Below are positions 22,561 to 33,714 of a stretch of DNA of 64,000 bases, piece by piece; the stretch's first letter is position 1, and the number at the start of each line of letters is the position of its first letter. The stretch comes from Penelope pileata (Eukaryota > Chordata > Aves > Galliformes > Cracidae). A program made the translations under genes and the position numbers. The notes beneath the pieces were generated by a model. The model was given only the letters and a program-made list of their open reading frames with translations, did no database searches and had not been told where the DNA came from. The stretch spans positions 286,423 through 350,422 of the forward strand of contig WBMW01001659.1 of the NCBI GenBank assembly GCA_013396635.1, given 5' to 3'.

Positions 22561-24700
22561 TGCTGTGCACTCCTTGTGGCATGCTTTACTGCCTGATGCG
22601 GTCAATCCCAGGAAAATTCTGGTGGAAAACGCTTCATCTCAGCCCTGTGTACAGCCAGCATCCCTGCAGCCACTGGGAAGGAAAAGGGAAATTCATGATT
22701 TCTTCCCTCTGCATTCAGGGACATTATCTGGAAGAGAACAAGCACATTTCCAGCAAAGAGCTCCCTCCCCACTCCTGTCTTCTCTCGAGCACCAGGTTCA
22801 CAGAAACTCCTTTCTGAGCCCACATGGTTATAGCCCTGCCAAACCCACAACCTCACACATGTTCCCGCCATGCTTATGTAAAGCGATCAGCGATAAACCG
22901 ATAAACGACGCGGTGTGTGGATGGGCCAAGGGCTGGCCGAGCTCTGCGGGCAGCTGTGCTGTGCACACCAAATCCTGAGCACATCCTTTGTGCCGCGAGC
23001 CTGGAGTCAAAGCAGAGAACATGGGCTCCTCCCTGCTCCGCTGCTGGGAAGCGAACCCTCTGCTAACCTTGCAAACAATTCCTGCCTAGGTGAGAAGTGC
23101 ATATGATAATGTGTAATGTGTTTCTCTGTTTACTGATGGAATTGAGAAGCATCAGAGCAGTTTTTAAAAGCGGCTCAAGCACTTGGGAGTCTCAGTGCTG
23201 TCAGTCTCTAAACTGTTAATTATTCCTGGTTGCATTTACAAAAGCAGGCAGGAGACCATTCAGCAGCACAGACCCATTTGCCCTCTGTAGCAGTGTGCTG
23301 GGGACACACAGCACACAGAAGGGACCCACATCAGCCCCTTTGCAGCATGTGGCAAAATCAGAGCTCCCCAGGCACCATGCCCTCATGCCCAGAGATGGAC
23401 AAAAGCTCCCAGAGCCCCATCTTGCAGCCCTGCAGAGCTGCTGCCCGCTCGAGCTTCTTGTCCTGCCATGGAGCTGGCACAGGGTAAGGGGACAAGATAC
23501 AAGCAGCCCGGAGCTGCAAAGGCAACAATTGCCCTGTTAATAATTAGTATCTATCACAGTGAACTTTTATGGCAGGGAGAGAAAAGGAAGATTTCCTCTC
23601 CATCCTGGAACGCAGGGTGCCCAAGCAGCGCCCTCTGGGAGGATGCTCACACCTTCGCCAGGTTCGCTCGGCAGCGTAATCCAGAACAGATGGCAGCTCT
23701 GTCCCTGCAGCTGCAGAAGGGCACTTCTAAGAGTAAACAGCAACAAATGTTTTGGTGTGTAATGCCTTGAAATCTTGGTCTCGCACAGGGCTTTTTGTTT
23801 TTTCTCTCTATCCCAGCAGTGGCAAATGGCTGAGGACAAATGCTGTTGAAAAGCAGGAAGCAGGGAAAAAATCGCAATCAATTAAATGTTTTAGAAACAA
23901 TTGTTCTTCAAAATCAACAAGAAGAATTCATGAAAATCAATCCTAACTCAAGAGGGTTGTACTGCTTTGTTCGCCTCTCCCTTTCCCTGCCTAAGCAACC
24001 GAAGCAATAAAAATGATAGCTCCATCTCGGGCAAGGAAGCAATTGAAACTCCAAAAACATTCAACATCGGCTGATGAAGCTTGATGCAGTCTGTGCGGCC
24101 TGAAAGCTGAACATTCTGCAAGAGAAGCAATGTACCAGTGAGCAGGAGGTTCAGATAACTGCACACCTTCAGCTCCCCGCCCTGCTGCAGGGGAAAGCAG
24201 GGTCCTTGGCGCCAGCGACAGCAATGCACAGAGCAAGCTGCCCTGGTTGAAGTGGAAATTTCTGTGCTCTACCGCTGCATCCACCCAGGGATGTCAGCAG
24301 GGTGAATTTCCCAGCAAGGAAACCTGGGATGTGCAAAAAATTCAAGCTGAAGGCATTCGGAAGATAAAGGCTTCCCAGATACAGCATGGACACGCTCTGA
24401 TAGCAGGGATTCTGCTCACTGGCAGCCATGGCACCCCACGCCACGCTGAAATAGGAGCTCACAGTTGAAATAGGACTTTCTTACGGGCTTTCTTATCTGA
24501 GGGCCACAGGCTAGTCCCCGCCTTGCACAGAAAGGATGCAGTCTGCAAGCTCCAGCCCAAGCATTTTCCCAGTCTGCTCTCTAAAGGGGAGCAGACTGAG
24601 GAAGGGTGGTTAGGTGCAAAGGAAGCAACTAGAGAAAGACTAGCAGGGAGAAAAGAGGAAGCATAAAACATTGTATGAAGAAGAATCTAAGGCAGCTAAG
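22561..24700. other. Unique non-coding sequence
   Basis: No coding exon can be supported. A CTCF-like word on the minus strand (AGCGCCCTCTGG) is seen at about 23627-23638. Confidence 0.3.
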
Positions 24701-26940
24701 TTTTGCTCAGGTTAAGGTTTTCTTTGGCCAAGTCTTTTCCAGTTCTACCTATTAAGCAATGGATTTTGTTAGACTTCCTCTGCCCAGTGCAACCGTACAG
24801 GTTACTGGGAGAAATCCCTGTGGGTCTCATGGGGCCAGGCATTGAGACCGAGGAGGAAGCCAGCAGGGACTTCAGCGTCCTGCTACACTGAGACCCAAGG
24901 GATTTAGATGCCCTGTAACATACTCCTGTTACTGCCTCTGGAGCCAGTGCTTTTTGGAGGACTTGCATGTATTTCTCTGTAGCATTGAAACAGAAATTGC
25001 AATGAATAAGTTTAGGGAACGGAGCATTTCCTTCTCAGACGCTGGCTTCACCTTCAGACATGGCTCCTCCCCAGAAGCCAGCTCAGTAAGCAGAGGAAAG
25101 AAGTGTCAGGAGCAGAAAGAGAATTACTGAGAACCATTTCATGGCAGGGCAATGGGAGGATGAGCACAGCTGTGCTCTTTGGTGATTTAACTTTATACCT
25201 GCTCATTTAGGCTCTCCTTGTCTTTTATTTCATAGGAAAAGCCACCACAGTTTCACTGTGGCTCAGCAGAGTCCAGGACCCAAGAAGAACTCATGGGATT
25301 GAATGAGTTTCTATTCTCCCTCTGCACCAGCCTACTGAAGGCAGAGTACTTACATCTAGCCTGCACCTCCTCTCCATACCTTTGTCCAAACAACTTCCAG
25401 CTTTGTACATGGAGGTGAAATCCCACCATGTTTAACTTCAGTACTAAACACCTCTCATTGCCCTAACTCGTTCTTCACGTTAAGGAAAGCAAAGGAGGGA
25501 GGGCAGAAAGAAACATCATTTATGTGAATATGGTAGCGGATGATCAGCCTTTTTCTGAAGGCTGTCTAGGGAAAAATCAAGAAGCTATTGATATTTTACA
25601 TTTTTACAATGTTCTTCATTCCAAATACACACAGAAGTATAGGACTGCCAAAGTCTCATGTCACCCACTGCTAAAGGCGGAATAAGGCAGAGCTTTAATA
25701 ATTCAGAACAGTTGTTCCCAGCAGTGCAGGAGGGGAAGAAAAGAATGGGACGTTCCATGAAAAATTCAAGGAGACAGCAAGGGGCAGCCAGATTATTACC
25801 CCTGTGAACTATCACTGCAAGTTGCCAGAGACCCCAGCTGACATCAAAAGATCCCAGACACAATTCTGCTGGGAGATCAGGGAATTCATGCTGTACAGAT
25901 GCAAAACACGTGTTCAGCCATGGAACACATTTTCAGCCAAATCTGGGACACTCTGGCCCAGGCAGCAGTCAAGTACACGTCGAGTAAGCTGGACGACTCA
26001 AGACATACTTTGTGCTGTGATGCTGCATTTTTACACATCTCAATCATTCAGCAGCAGGAATTCTATGTATTTAATAACCTTTGATGAGCATGTTCTCTTG
26101 GACTGCTTTTTGAACCCAGATCAGTTTTAGCATCCAGCCAATATTTTGGTATTAATGGCATGCACTGACACCCCAGACACGGGGTTTGCTTCAGGTACGG
26201 TTTCATCCTCGCTTGAGATGCCGTTTCCCCTAGCGTGACCTTCTCAGAATAACATGTGCAGAATTTGTTCTCCCCTTTGCCTTCTTGTCAAAGCAAGTCC
26301 TTGGCTCGGACCATGGGGAGGGATGCTCATGAAGGTTAACTCCAGCCAAGGACAGCCGGTCTGTAGGCTCTCTCCAAAATCAGAGGTGAGAGATGATTTC
26401 CATTACTCATCCTCTGCGGGAGGAGTGTCTCTTTCAGTACGCTGATTATAGCCTCTGTCAGCTAAAGCTAGCCTTCGTGAATCACATCAGTACTTACCAT
26501 CAGGAAGCATTGCATGACACTGGAATAACACTTGATAAAGCAGATGCTTATTTTAAATATTAGACAGACAATTCTAATAGAAAAACAATGTGATGATTCC
26601 TTACAAAAAATACCAACAGGATTTTCTGAAGTAAAATGGTAGGAGTTGCATTTAACTAATGCTATATTAGAGTTAGATTCTGAGAGCTATGAAGTAAGTA
26701 TATGCTCATATATTTAGGGATTGAATTAGCCTTCCTCCATAAGATCCCTCATCAGGACTGCTTGTGTGAATGAGAGCTGCAAGGTTTCTGGATAGCATTT
26801 ATAGAAAAACAGGAATGTTTCTGAAGTGCTGTAAATGGCGCTGCTTAAATTGTTGATCCAGATCTTGCGTCTGATGACAGTAGCTGGATAAAATGGCACT
26901 CGTAGGCAATCAGTTGCATGTTTGAGCTTGAATGCTTAAT
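24701..26940. other. Unique non-coding sequence
   Basis: AT-richer unique DNA. The stretch 26440-26720 is AT-rich, non-repetitive and free of long frames. Nothing is identified. Confidence 0.3.
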
Positions 26941-26941
26941 G

Positions 26942-27004
26942 CAGAAGGTTAAACTCGGTTTCATTAAGACCACACAGAAGATTAAACTTGGTTTCATCAA
27001 GATG
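26942..27004. repeat. Two-copy ~34-bp tandem duplication
   Basis: CAGAAGGTTAAACTCGGTTT followed by CATTAAGAC recurs 34 bases later as CAGAAGATTAAACTTGGTTT followed by CATCAAGAT. Only a few transitions separate the copies. Neither copy belongs to a repeat family that I recognise. Confidence 0.75.
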
Positions 27005-29214
27005 GATTCATCAATGGTGGATTTTTCTACACAGAGGAACCAAGACTGCATCTCTAACTAGTTTTCCTGGTTCGTGGCAGATTTTTTTCATTCCTACGAA
27101 ATCATCATCCTTGATACTGTGGGAATATGGATGGCCAAGGGCTGACGGGGCCTTTGGCCTCCTTAAGACTCAAGACAAGGTCAGCCACCCCATCGCGCTC
27201 TGGCACTATCTCAGCCCCACCCGAAGGACAGTGCTGCATAGCTTCAGTTTCACAGCTTTTCACGGCTGCTCGTGCACCTGCTGAACCATGGAAGCTTCGT
27301 ACAGCAGAAAGCAGATAGAATTAAGTTTCTTCCCCACTTTTAGTTGTTCCCATTTAGGTTCTCACATCACCACCAAGGTACAGCTATCCATGGTGCCATA
27401 CAGGCAGAAACCAGACAGGGTGAAAGGACAGAAACTAGTGCACCTCTATGTAAAGCTGTCCCCAAGAATGAGAACACCCACAGAGGAAGCTGTACTGATT
27501 TTCTCTCTGAAGTCCAGCAGCAAAAGTTGATTACTCAACCTCTAATTTTTTTTTTTTTAGGCCCACAAGCTTTTCTCTGTATCTGCCATGTCCCTGAACC
27601 ACTAGAAAAAGGAAAACATGCTGAAAAGCTTCCCTACGGCTGGGAGCTGAAAGTCACTGCAGAAAAGGGAGAGGAGCTCACACCTCATTAGGGGTTATTG
27701 ATGAGTTCTTCCTCACCTTGAGAAGCCATCACTTGGGGCTTTCTGCAGAATCTTCTACAAAGGAGTGAAAACTTTTTTCTAGCATTTTCCATGCATTAAA
27801 CTCACACCTTTCCCTCTGTTTCCTTACTATCGGTTCTATAACTCTCCCAGTCACTAGTCAAATTCTGAAGTGCCTCCTCCTCATTCAAACTGAAGAAGCA
27901 GAATGTATCTGTGGAGTATGGAGTGAGCAGGAATTAAGCAAGGATGTTTGCAACTTGACCTAGTATGTGTGCATTTCATTAATCCTTCCTGCACCAACCA
28001 CTTAACCTTTATGGGCATTCTTATTGCCTCTCATTGTATTGATTTCAGTCCATTTCTTCAATTTAGTGAGATCATGCAGTATTTTAAACCTGTCTTCCAC
28101 TGCATAACTAGGTTTAGCTGGGGGGTAATTGACATCAATTTAAAGAATGAAAAATTAGGCTGAATATCTGGGGAAAACTTCCTAATGGTGAGATGTGCTA
28201 GAATGCACTGCTGCCTCTCCATGGGATCGGTGTCAGCTCCATTAGCATGTACATTACACCTGTACTGAGGAAATGTAAGATCGTGGGTTGTACAGAACAA
28301 TCCTGCCTCCTATGGTCATCTAATCCCAAGTTTGCTGCACTCCCTCTTCACTCCAGCCACCAGCTCACTGCAGTTATGACAAACAAGCAATACCAACTAA
28401 CGATGGGACAGGATGCAACGTGATGCTCCCTCCAATATTCCAGCAGCTTCGCTCATGGTGGTGGGAGTGTCGTGGGAGCAGTGGGAGCCAAAGACACTCA
28501 ATGCACCTTTCCTGCAGTACTGCTGCCTCCCAGGTCTCTGAGCTGGGTCCAGCCGTGCTCCCTGGCTGTCACCTCCGCATGCGGTGCTCTTCACGTACAT
28601 TGAGTGGGACAGTTTAATTGCAGGACTGGCCAGAGAAAGGTTTCTCATCCCCACCCATTATGAAGAGATTTTGATATTTCAGATTAAAAAAAAAATCCTG
28701 TTTTTGTCTGAAACTGTTACTGATAACAACCACTTCTTATTAGAAGAGGACTTCTGTCAGCTCCTGAAAGATGGAAACATCATTTTCAGCAACAAAATCC
28801 AACATATTTCTCAAAAGCCAAGACGGCTGGTAAACATTTTGATTGTTTGGTAGGGGAGGCAGTCTTTTTTCTTTTTAGGTTTTTGAAATTCATCTGCCAA
28901 GAAAAAAGCAGATTTGTCAAAAAATGAAATTTCCCACTACAAAAATTTCAAAGGAAACATTTCCATCAGCTCTGCTAAATTAGCAGCTGCATAAAAATGG
29001 CTCAGAAACAGCTCAGTTTCACAGCTGCTCCCCTGAATCTGAGAGCAGACAGAGCAAGGTGAAGACCTGACGACCTCCAATTTTCCCTTAAGAAAGAAAT
29101 CAGCACTAACTCATGGAGAGATGAGGAGTGCACACGGGACAAAATGCCGAGTGCAGACTCTGCACTGGTCAAGCAGAAGATAAATTTTCTCCAAAGCAGG
29201 AGGTTCAGGTGGTG
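27005..29214. other. Unique sequence with possible ancient LINE remnant
   Basis: No gene recognised. At 28165-28215 the words GGGGAAAACTTCCTAATGGTGAG and AGAATGCACTGCTGCCTC recall the 3' part of CR1/L2-type LINEs, but the copy is too degraded to assign. A poly-T run ending in TTTTAG lies at about 27547-27560. Confidence 0.3.
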
Positions 29215-29738
29215 CACGTCACTCTGAAAGTAATGCCTCCTGTTTATTTCAGTGGAAACTACAACAGATAGGAGCACAATAACACTATTTGACAGAGCGA
29301 ATTCACAGCTACAAGCAACTATTTTTCAACACAGACGACCATTAGCTCTGTGTTTTCACCAGCGATGAACAAGAGCCTGCATGCCACGCTCCTAAATACC
29401 TGCACCGGTGGAGATGACCACTACTGAAACGCACCACCACCCCTCACTGTGCTCACATCCACTGTTTGGTCTCCACAAACACTCAGCAAGTGTCGATGAA
29501 CGCCAGTGGGTGCCATTTTTATCTCATGGAGGAATGCAGTCCCACCCTTTGCTCCATACGCTCTCCATGTCAGACCTCCTGACTGCCCCTCTGCTGCCAT
29601 CTGTTGCACGGCAACAGAATGGAACGGGATATTGGTGGGAAGGTTCAACCTCTGCTGCCATCCCACCAACATTCGCCTCTGACACCATGGGCTGACACAA
29701 TAAAATGGGAGGCAATACTTCTGAAGCAGCCCTCATAA
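29215..29738. mobile_element. Mariner/Galluhop-like non-autonomous DNA transposon
   Basis: The two ends are imperfect inverted repeats. The left end reads CTGAAAGTAATGCCTCCTG and the right end, reversed, reads CAGAAGTATTGCCTCCCAT; both continue into a TTTATT word. The interior contains blocks such as TGGTCTCCACAAACACTCAG and TCGATGAACGCCAGTGGGTG, which I recognise as typical of the Galluhop group of bird mariner-derived repeats. No transposase frame survives, so it is an internally deleted or decayed copy of about 525 bp. The exact family name and edges are uncertain; chicken elements with the Charlie-Galluhop label are an alternative. Confidence 0.7.
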
Positions 29739-31029
29739 ATATTTGCCTGGTAACGAGAAGCCGGAGGCTGATACAAAAGAGTAATTATCTTAGTAAAATC
29801 CTTGAAGAGCATCCCAATGTGGCTTTGAGGCTAGCAAGCTGCTGGAGAAGATGGGAAGTAAAAGCAGCCATCTCGTGAGGACATTGCCTCTGGATTTCTT
29901 GATTGTGCTCTTCCTATACTGCACTTTTCATAATGCCCTCCAGCAAGTACCACTGAAATGAAACCTATTGATTGAAATTCTGATCCTATTGATTTTACCC
30001 AAGAGATTTGCTCAAGTATGAAAGAGCAGGAGCTGCTCTGCAACCACTCCCATCTCCATTTATTCCATGCTGAACGCATATGGTAGGTTTGCTTGTCCAT
30101 GCAGGTACCACCTCGGTCCCCTGGGCTTCTGGAAATAAATTACCCCAAACTCAGATATTCAGTAGCCATTAGTTCACAAATGCTGCTGGTCCCTGAATAC
30201 ACCATTTTTGAGGTCCCTTTGCTTTCATTTGTCTCCTCCTGCCTCACATCTCCTCTTTACCTCATTAACCACACATCATATTTTTCTCCATCATTTCAGA
30301 GGCATAAATGGAAACGTTTTATGGGAAGCAGGTTGTGTAAGGAGGCGATGTTTGCCTGGAAGGGAAGTGCCAGGGAAGCTGTGCTTAGAACACCAAGGGT
30401 GCTGCTATAAATCATATTTCCATCCCTAAAGAGTGTGTGGCAATAGGATGTGCAGAATGCGGGAGAGCGGCTGTCAGAAGAGCCTGCAGACTCCACACAG
30501 AGCAAGCACCTGTCCTGAGAGATGGTGGCCCCTGGCCCGAGAAACAGTAGTCCCTTCTCCCCAGTCTTGTTGCCGATGGCAGAGGGGCTGTCTGCTCCGT
30601 GTCAGCCCACATCTCGCTCCTTCCTGAAGCATGCATCTCAGCTTGTTGCTCCCAGCTTCCTCCTCTCTCTGTCTCTCCCAATACCCAGGCTGCCACCTAT
30701 CAGTCAATGCTGTGGGTTAAAGCTGAATGGATGGTGACTTGTCCAGCCCAAATCGTTCTAAACAAAAGCCTATTTACTTTATTTTCCCCATTGACATTGT
30801 TTTCTTCTCTGTCTCCAGCTTTATGAAATGGCTAAAACTGTCAAGAAAACTGCAGAACTTTTAAGTCGCTGAATTAATGGATGATTGCTAGATGCTGTGG
30901 AAGGGCTGTGGCAAGAAGGCAGGCTGTCTGGCAGCAGGAAACCTGCACCTGCTCTGCCACATGCACCAAGAAGGTGCTGCTAATGGGGCTGATAGAAACC
31001 ATAACCCAAAATGGTGGTGGAAAGCGGAG
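29739..31029. other. Unique sequence upstream of the main CpG island
   Basis: No gene or repeat recognised. CpG frequency rises from about 31030. Confidence 0.3.
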
Positions 31030-31176
31030 CCTCACACCCAACGACGCCTGTGACAAACGCTCGAGGGCACGACAAAGCGGCAACGGGGCTGAACGGGAGG
31101 GCCGCAGCGGGGAAGGGGCAGGGGGCGGCCGCGTGAGCGCGGGGCCGAGGCCTGAGGTGAGCGCCGCGGCCCGGAG

Positions 31177-31325
31177 CTCCTTCAGGCCGAGGGTCCCTCA
31201 GGCCCACGGCTCCCCCAGGTTCCACGGTCCCCTCACGCCCGGGGCTCCCTCGGGCCGGGGTTCCCTCAGGCCGACGCTTCCTCATGCCCACGACTCCCCC
31301 AGGCCGGTGCTTCCTCGGGCCGGGC
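31177..31325. repeat. 17-bp GC-rich minisatellite in CpG island
   Basis: About nine degenerate copies of a 16-18-bp unit of the form CTCCCTCAGGCCCACGG are directly visible, for example TCCCTCAGGCCCACGG, CTCCCTCGGGCCGGGG, TTCCCTCAGGCCGACG and CTTCCTCGGGCCGGG. The array lies just downstream of a splice-donor-like site and ends about 105 bases before the gap. Confidence 0.8.
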
Positions 31326-31430
31326 CGCGGCGGGGCGGGCGGGCGGCGCCGAGGCGGGACGGCGGGGAGCATGCGCGAGGCGCGCGCGTCACAGGAGAGG
31401 GCGAAGCCGGCGAGAGCGCGGAGCCCCGCG

Positions 31431-31745
31431 NNNNNNNNNNNNNNNNNNNNNNNNNNNNNNNNNNNNNNNNNNNNNNNNNNNNNNNNNNNNNNNNNNNNNN
31501 NNNNNNNNNNNNNNNNNNNNNNNNNNNNNNNNNNNNNNNNNNNNNNNNNNNNNNNNNNNNNNNNNNNNNNNNNNNNNNNNNNNNNNNNNNNNNNNNNNNN
31601 NNNNNNNNNNNNNNNNNNNNNNNNNNNNNNNNNNNNNNNNNNNNNNNNNNNNNNNNNNNNNNNNNNNNNNNNNNNNNNNNNNNNNNNNNNNNNNNNNNNN
31701 NNNNNNNNNNNNNNNNNNNNNNNNNNNNNNNNNNNNNNNNNNNNN
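31431..31745. other. Assembly gap of 315 N
   Basis: The undetermined bases lie inside the CpG island, flanked by GAGCCCCGCG and GCCATGTTCACC. True length is unknown. Frames that appear to run through it are meaningless. Confidence 0.98.
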
Positions 31746-31748
31746 GCC

Positions 31749-31853
31749 ATGTTCACCTGCGGGCCCGGCGGCGCGGGCCGCGCGCTGCTGTTCGGGGCCG
31801 CCGTGGTGCTGAAGGGCGGCGGGGCCCGGGGGCGGCCCGGAATCCGCCCGTAA
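31749..31853 (+). CDS. Weak candidate N-terminal coding segment, unidentified
   Basis: Directly after the gap a GCCATG context (G at -3) opens a 34-codon plus-strand frame that ends at a TAA. The predicted peptide begins MFTCGPGGAGRALLFG and has a short hydrophobic run (ALLFGAAVVL, about residues 12-21), then turns Gly/Arg-rich. I do not recognise it. It could be a first coding exon with a missed splice donor, an internal part of an exon that begins in the gap, or chance in GC-rich DNA. The stop codon, the lack of a strong GT donor within the frame and the antisense donor at 31756 all argue for caution. Confidence 0.15.
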   Translation: MFTCGPGGAGRALLFGAAVVLKGGGARGRPGIRP

Positions 31854-31860
31854 TGCGGAT

Positions 31861-32110
31861 TTGAAGCCACTCAAAGCCCCTTTTACCCGAGATTTGAGCC
31901 TTTTGATTAATGAGAGGCGAACTTGGCGGCCGGTCACCGATTACATTGAGAACGGGGCATTAAAAAAGGGGGAAAAAAAAAATGACGCGACCCAACGCGC
32001 TGAGGGAGTGGCGCTCCCCGCGCGTGGCATCGCCCCGCCGGGAGCTGCAGCCCGCAGGCGGGGTGCCGAGCCCTGACACGCGGTGTTGGGCAGCGCTCTG
32101 CGGGGAGCGC
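31861..32110. promoter_or_regulatory. Unique block bridging the two halves of the CpG island
   Basis: This non-repetitive segment mixes AT-rich words (TTTTGATTAATGAGAGG, CCGATTACATTGAG) with CpG-rich sequence. It looks like constrained regulatory or untranslated sequence next to a promoter. An A-run lies at about 31972-31981. No coding frame is recognised. Confidence 0.3.
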
Positions 32111-32134
32111 GTGGGGAGGCAGCGGGGGTGGTGA

Positions 32135-32410
32135 GGGCTAATGGAGATGTTGGGGAGCTAATGGAGGCGTTGGGGAGTCAGTGGAGGGATGGGGAGCTAA
32201 TGGAGGTATTGCGGAGCCCAGCGGAGGCACGGGGAGCCAACAGAGGCGTTGGGAGCTAATGGAGATGTTGGGGAGCTAATGAAGGCGTTGGGGAGCCAAT
32301 AGAGACCTTGGGGAGCCAACAGAGGCTTGGGGAAGCAACGGTGGCTTTGGGGAGCTAACAGAGGCTATGGGGAGCCAATGAAGATGTGGGGAGCTGACGA
32401 AGGCGTGGAG
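32135..32410. repeat. ~21-bp GGGGAGCTAATGGAGG minisatellite
   Basis: About 13 imperfect copies of a GGGGAGCTAATGGAGGCGTTG unit are directly visible, with variants GGGGAGCCAACAGAGGC and GGGGAGCTAACAGAGGC. The array separates the two CpG-rich halves. Confidence 0.9.
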
Positions 32411-32449
32411 GTGCAGGCTTCCTCCATTCCCGTCCCTGCCTTTAATTAA

Positions 32450-33120
32450 AGCCTCAGCCTCCCGCGGGAACAGCCGTGACGAGCGGGCGCCATCGCCGCG
32501 CGCCGGGCCGGGGGCTCGATGCTGGCGCGGGAGAGGCGCGGCGCGGTCCTCGTTTCCCGGGGGCTGGGAGGGGCCTGGGGTGCCCGCTGCCTGCCTCTGT
32601 CCCGGCCGCGCTGTGCTCGGGCCCGGCGCGGGGCTGCTTTCAGGCGGTTCGCGTGGTGGACAGCGCCCAGCGGGGACTCGAACCGCCGGCATGGCTCCGG
32701 CGCCGCTCGGCTCCTCCCTCGGCGCTCGGCCGCCTTCGGAGAGCGCTCGGAGGCGGTCGAGGGGGAGCCGAGCGCGCTCGGAAATAGCCGAAGGGGCTCG
32801 GCGCCGCTCGGCGACCCGTCGCCCTGCAGCCCCCGGGCGTGTGCTCTCCGCGGCCCGCTGCCCGGCTCGGGGACACGGGTGTGTAGGGAATATCCGGGTA
32901 TTCCTGTCCCGACCCTGCGGCCGCCGTGCCCAGCCCTCGGGGGTTCCCACAGGACGAAACCGCCATCCCCGCCCAGGGCGGTGCTCCTCGCACAGGGCTG
33001 CAGGGCTCTGGCAGAGAGGGGCCGCACCTTTAGCGCCCTGCAGCAACATCTCCCAGCGGTATTGGTGTGCCCCGTTCTGCAGAGGCTCCGAGCCCCCCGT
33101 GGAAGGGGGCTTCCCACCCC
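32450..33120. promoter_or_regulatory. Main CpG island, right half
   Basis: A continuous CpG-dense block of about 670 bases. The hexamer GCTCGG and its complement recur many times at 32690-32830, which creates long open frames on both strands that should not be taken as genes. A frame from an ATG at 32691 reads MAPAPLGSSLGARPP and is Arg/Ser/Ala-rich with no recognisable domain. With the left half this is the strongest promoter candidate of the window. Confidence 0.6.
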
Positions 33121-33714
33121 ACAGCTTGATTTGGGACCGGGAGGGTGGGTTTGGTTTGCGCCTGTTTGCATGCGAAAGAGGGATCGGGAAAAGAGCTACT
33201 GCAGATGAACACCAATAAATTATTTAATCTCTAGGAATTGCTTCTGCGGAAGCATGCTGGAATGGCGGGCGGTGGTTGTGGTCGAAGGGAGCGGCTGTGG
33301 CTGCCACAATAGCAGCACAGCCGTGCATCCACACAGAGCCCGTGGGCAAAGAGGCACGCTGCGGCCACACTGCCTGGCACAGCCGGCGCACAGGGGCTCC
33401 TGCTTTCCAGGGAGCAGAGCTCTCGTTCACATCCAATTGGATCGAGATAATAACCAGTTTGCTGGACTAGCTTAGCATATTGGGGACTGAACAATACCCT
33501 GTTGGACGTACATATTTTCAATGAAACCGCCCGAAAGCAAGGCATGGTAGCTCACCGTTCTGCACCTGGCTTGAAGGTGCAGAGCCGGCTGCTGTGCTGG
33601 GAGCTGGCAGGGCAGCCCTGGGGCTGGGTGGGGACGGCAGTGTTGCTAGGAGTGCAGCAGCAGCAGCTGGAGGGAGCCGCGCAGCCGCCGGCAGCGGCGT
33701 GCAGGGCGCGGCGG
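33121..33714. other. Unique sequence after the CpG island
   Basis: An AATAAA hexamer occurs on the plus strand at about 33214, followed by AT-rich sequence, so a short transcript from the island could end here; that is only a possibility. A CAGCAGCAGCAG run lies near 33654. No coding exon is recognised. Confidence 0.3.

Larger units (their letters stand above)
31030..31860. promoter_or_regulatory. Main CpG island, left half (gapped)
   Basis: CG density is very high on both sides of a 315-base gap. Two splice-donor-like sites point in opposite directions: GAG/GTGAGC on the plus strand with the intron starting at 31157, and CAG/GTGAAC on the minus strand with the intron starting at 31756. This layout fits a promoter with divergent first exons, a frequent arrangement at vertebrate CpG islands. 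No TATA box is seen. The gap probably hides the core of the island. Gene identity is unknown. Confidence 0.6.

Noticed and set aside
23625..23642. Second CTCF-like word (AGCGCCCTCTGG, minus strand)
   Set aside because: The outer positions fit the consensus poorly; too weak for a separate call.
30881..31937. Long open frames crossing the 315-base gap
   Set aside because: A third or more of each is undetermined sequence. The frames are artefacts of translating N.
32674..32684. Perfect tRNA B-box-like word on the minus strand (GGTTCGAGTCC)
   Set aside because: The flanking bases do not form a T-stem, and no matching acceptor or anticodon stem can be folded from the surrounding 75 bases. Chance match in a CpG island.
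32446..33218. Open frames of 212-257 codons in the right half of the CpG island, on both strands
   Set aside because: Recurrent GCTCGG hexamers and high GC remove stop codons in several frames at once. No domain features.
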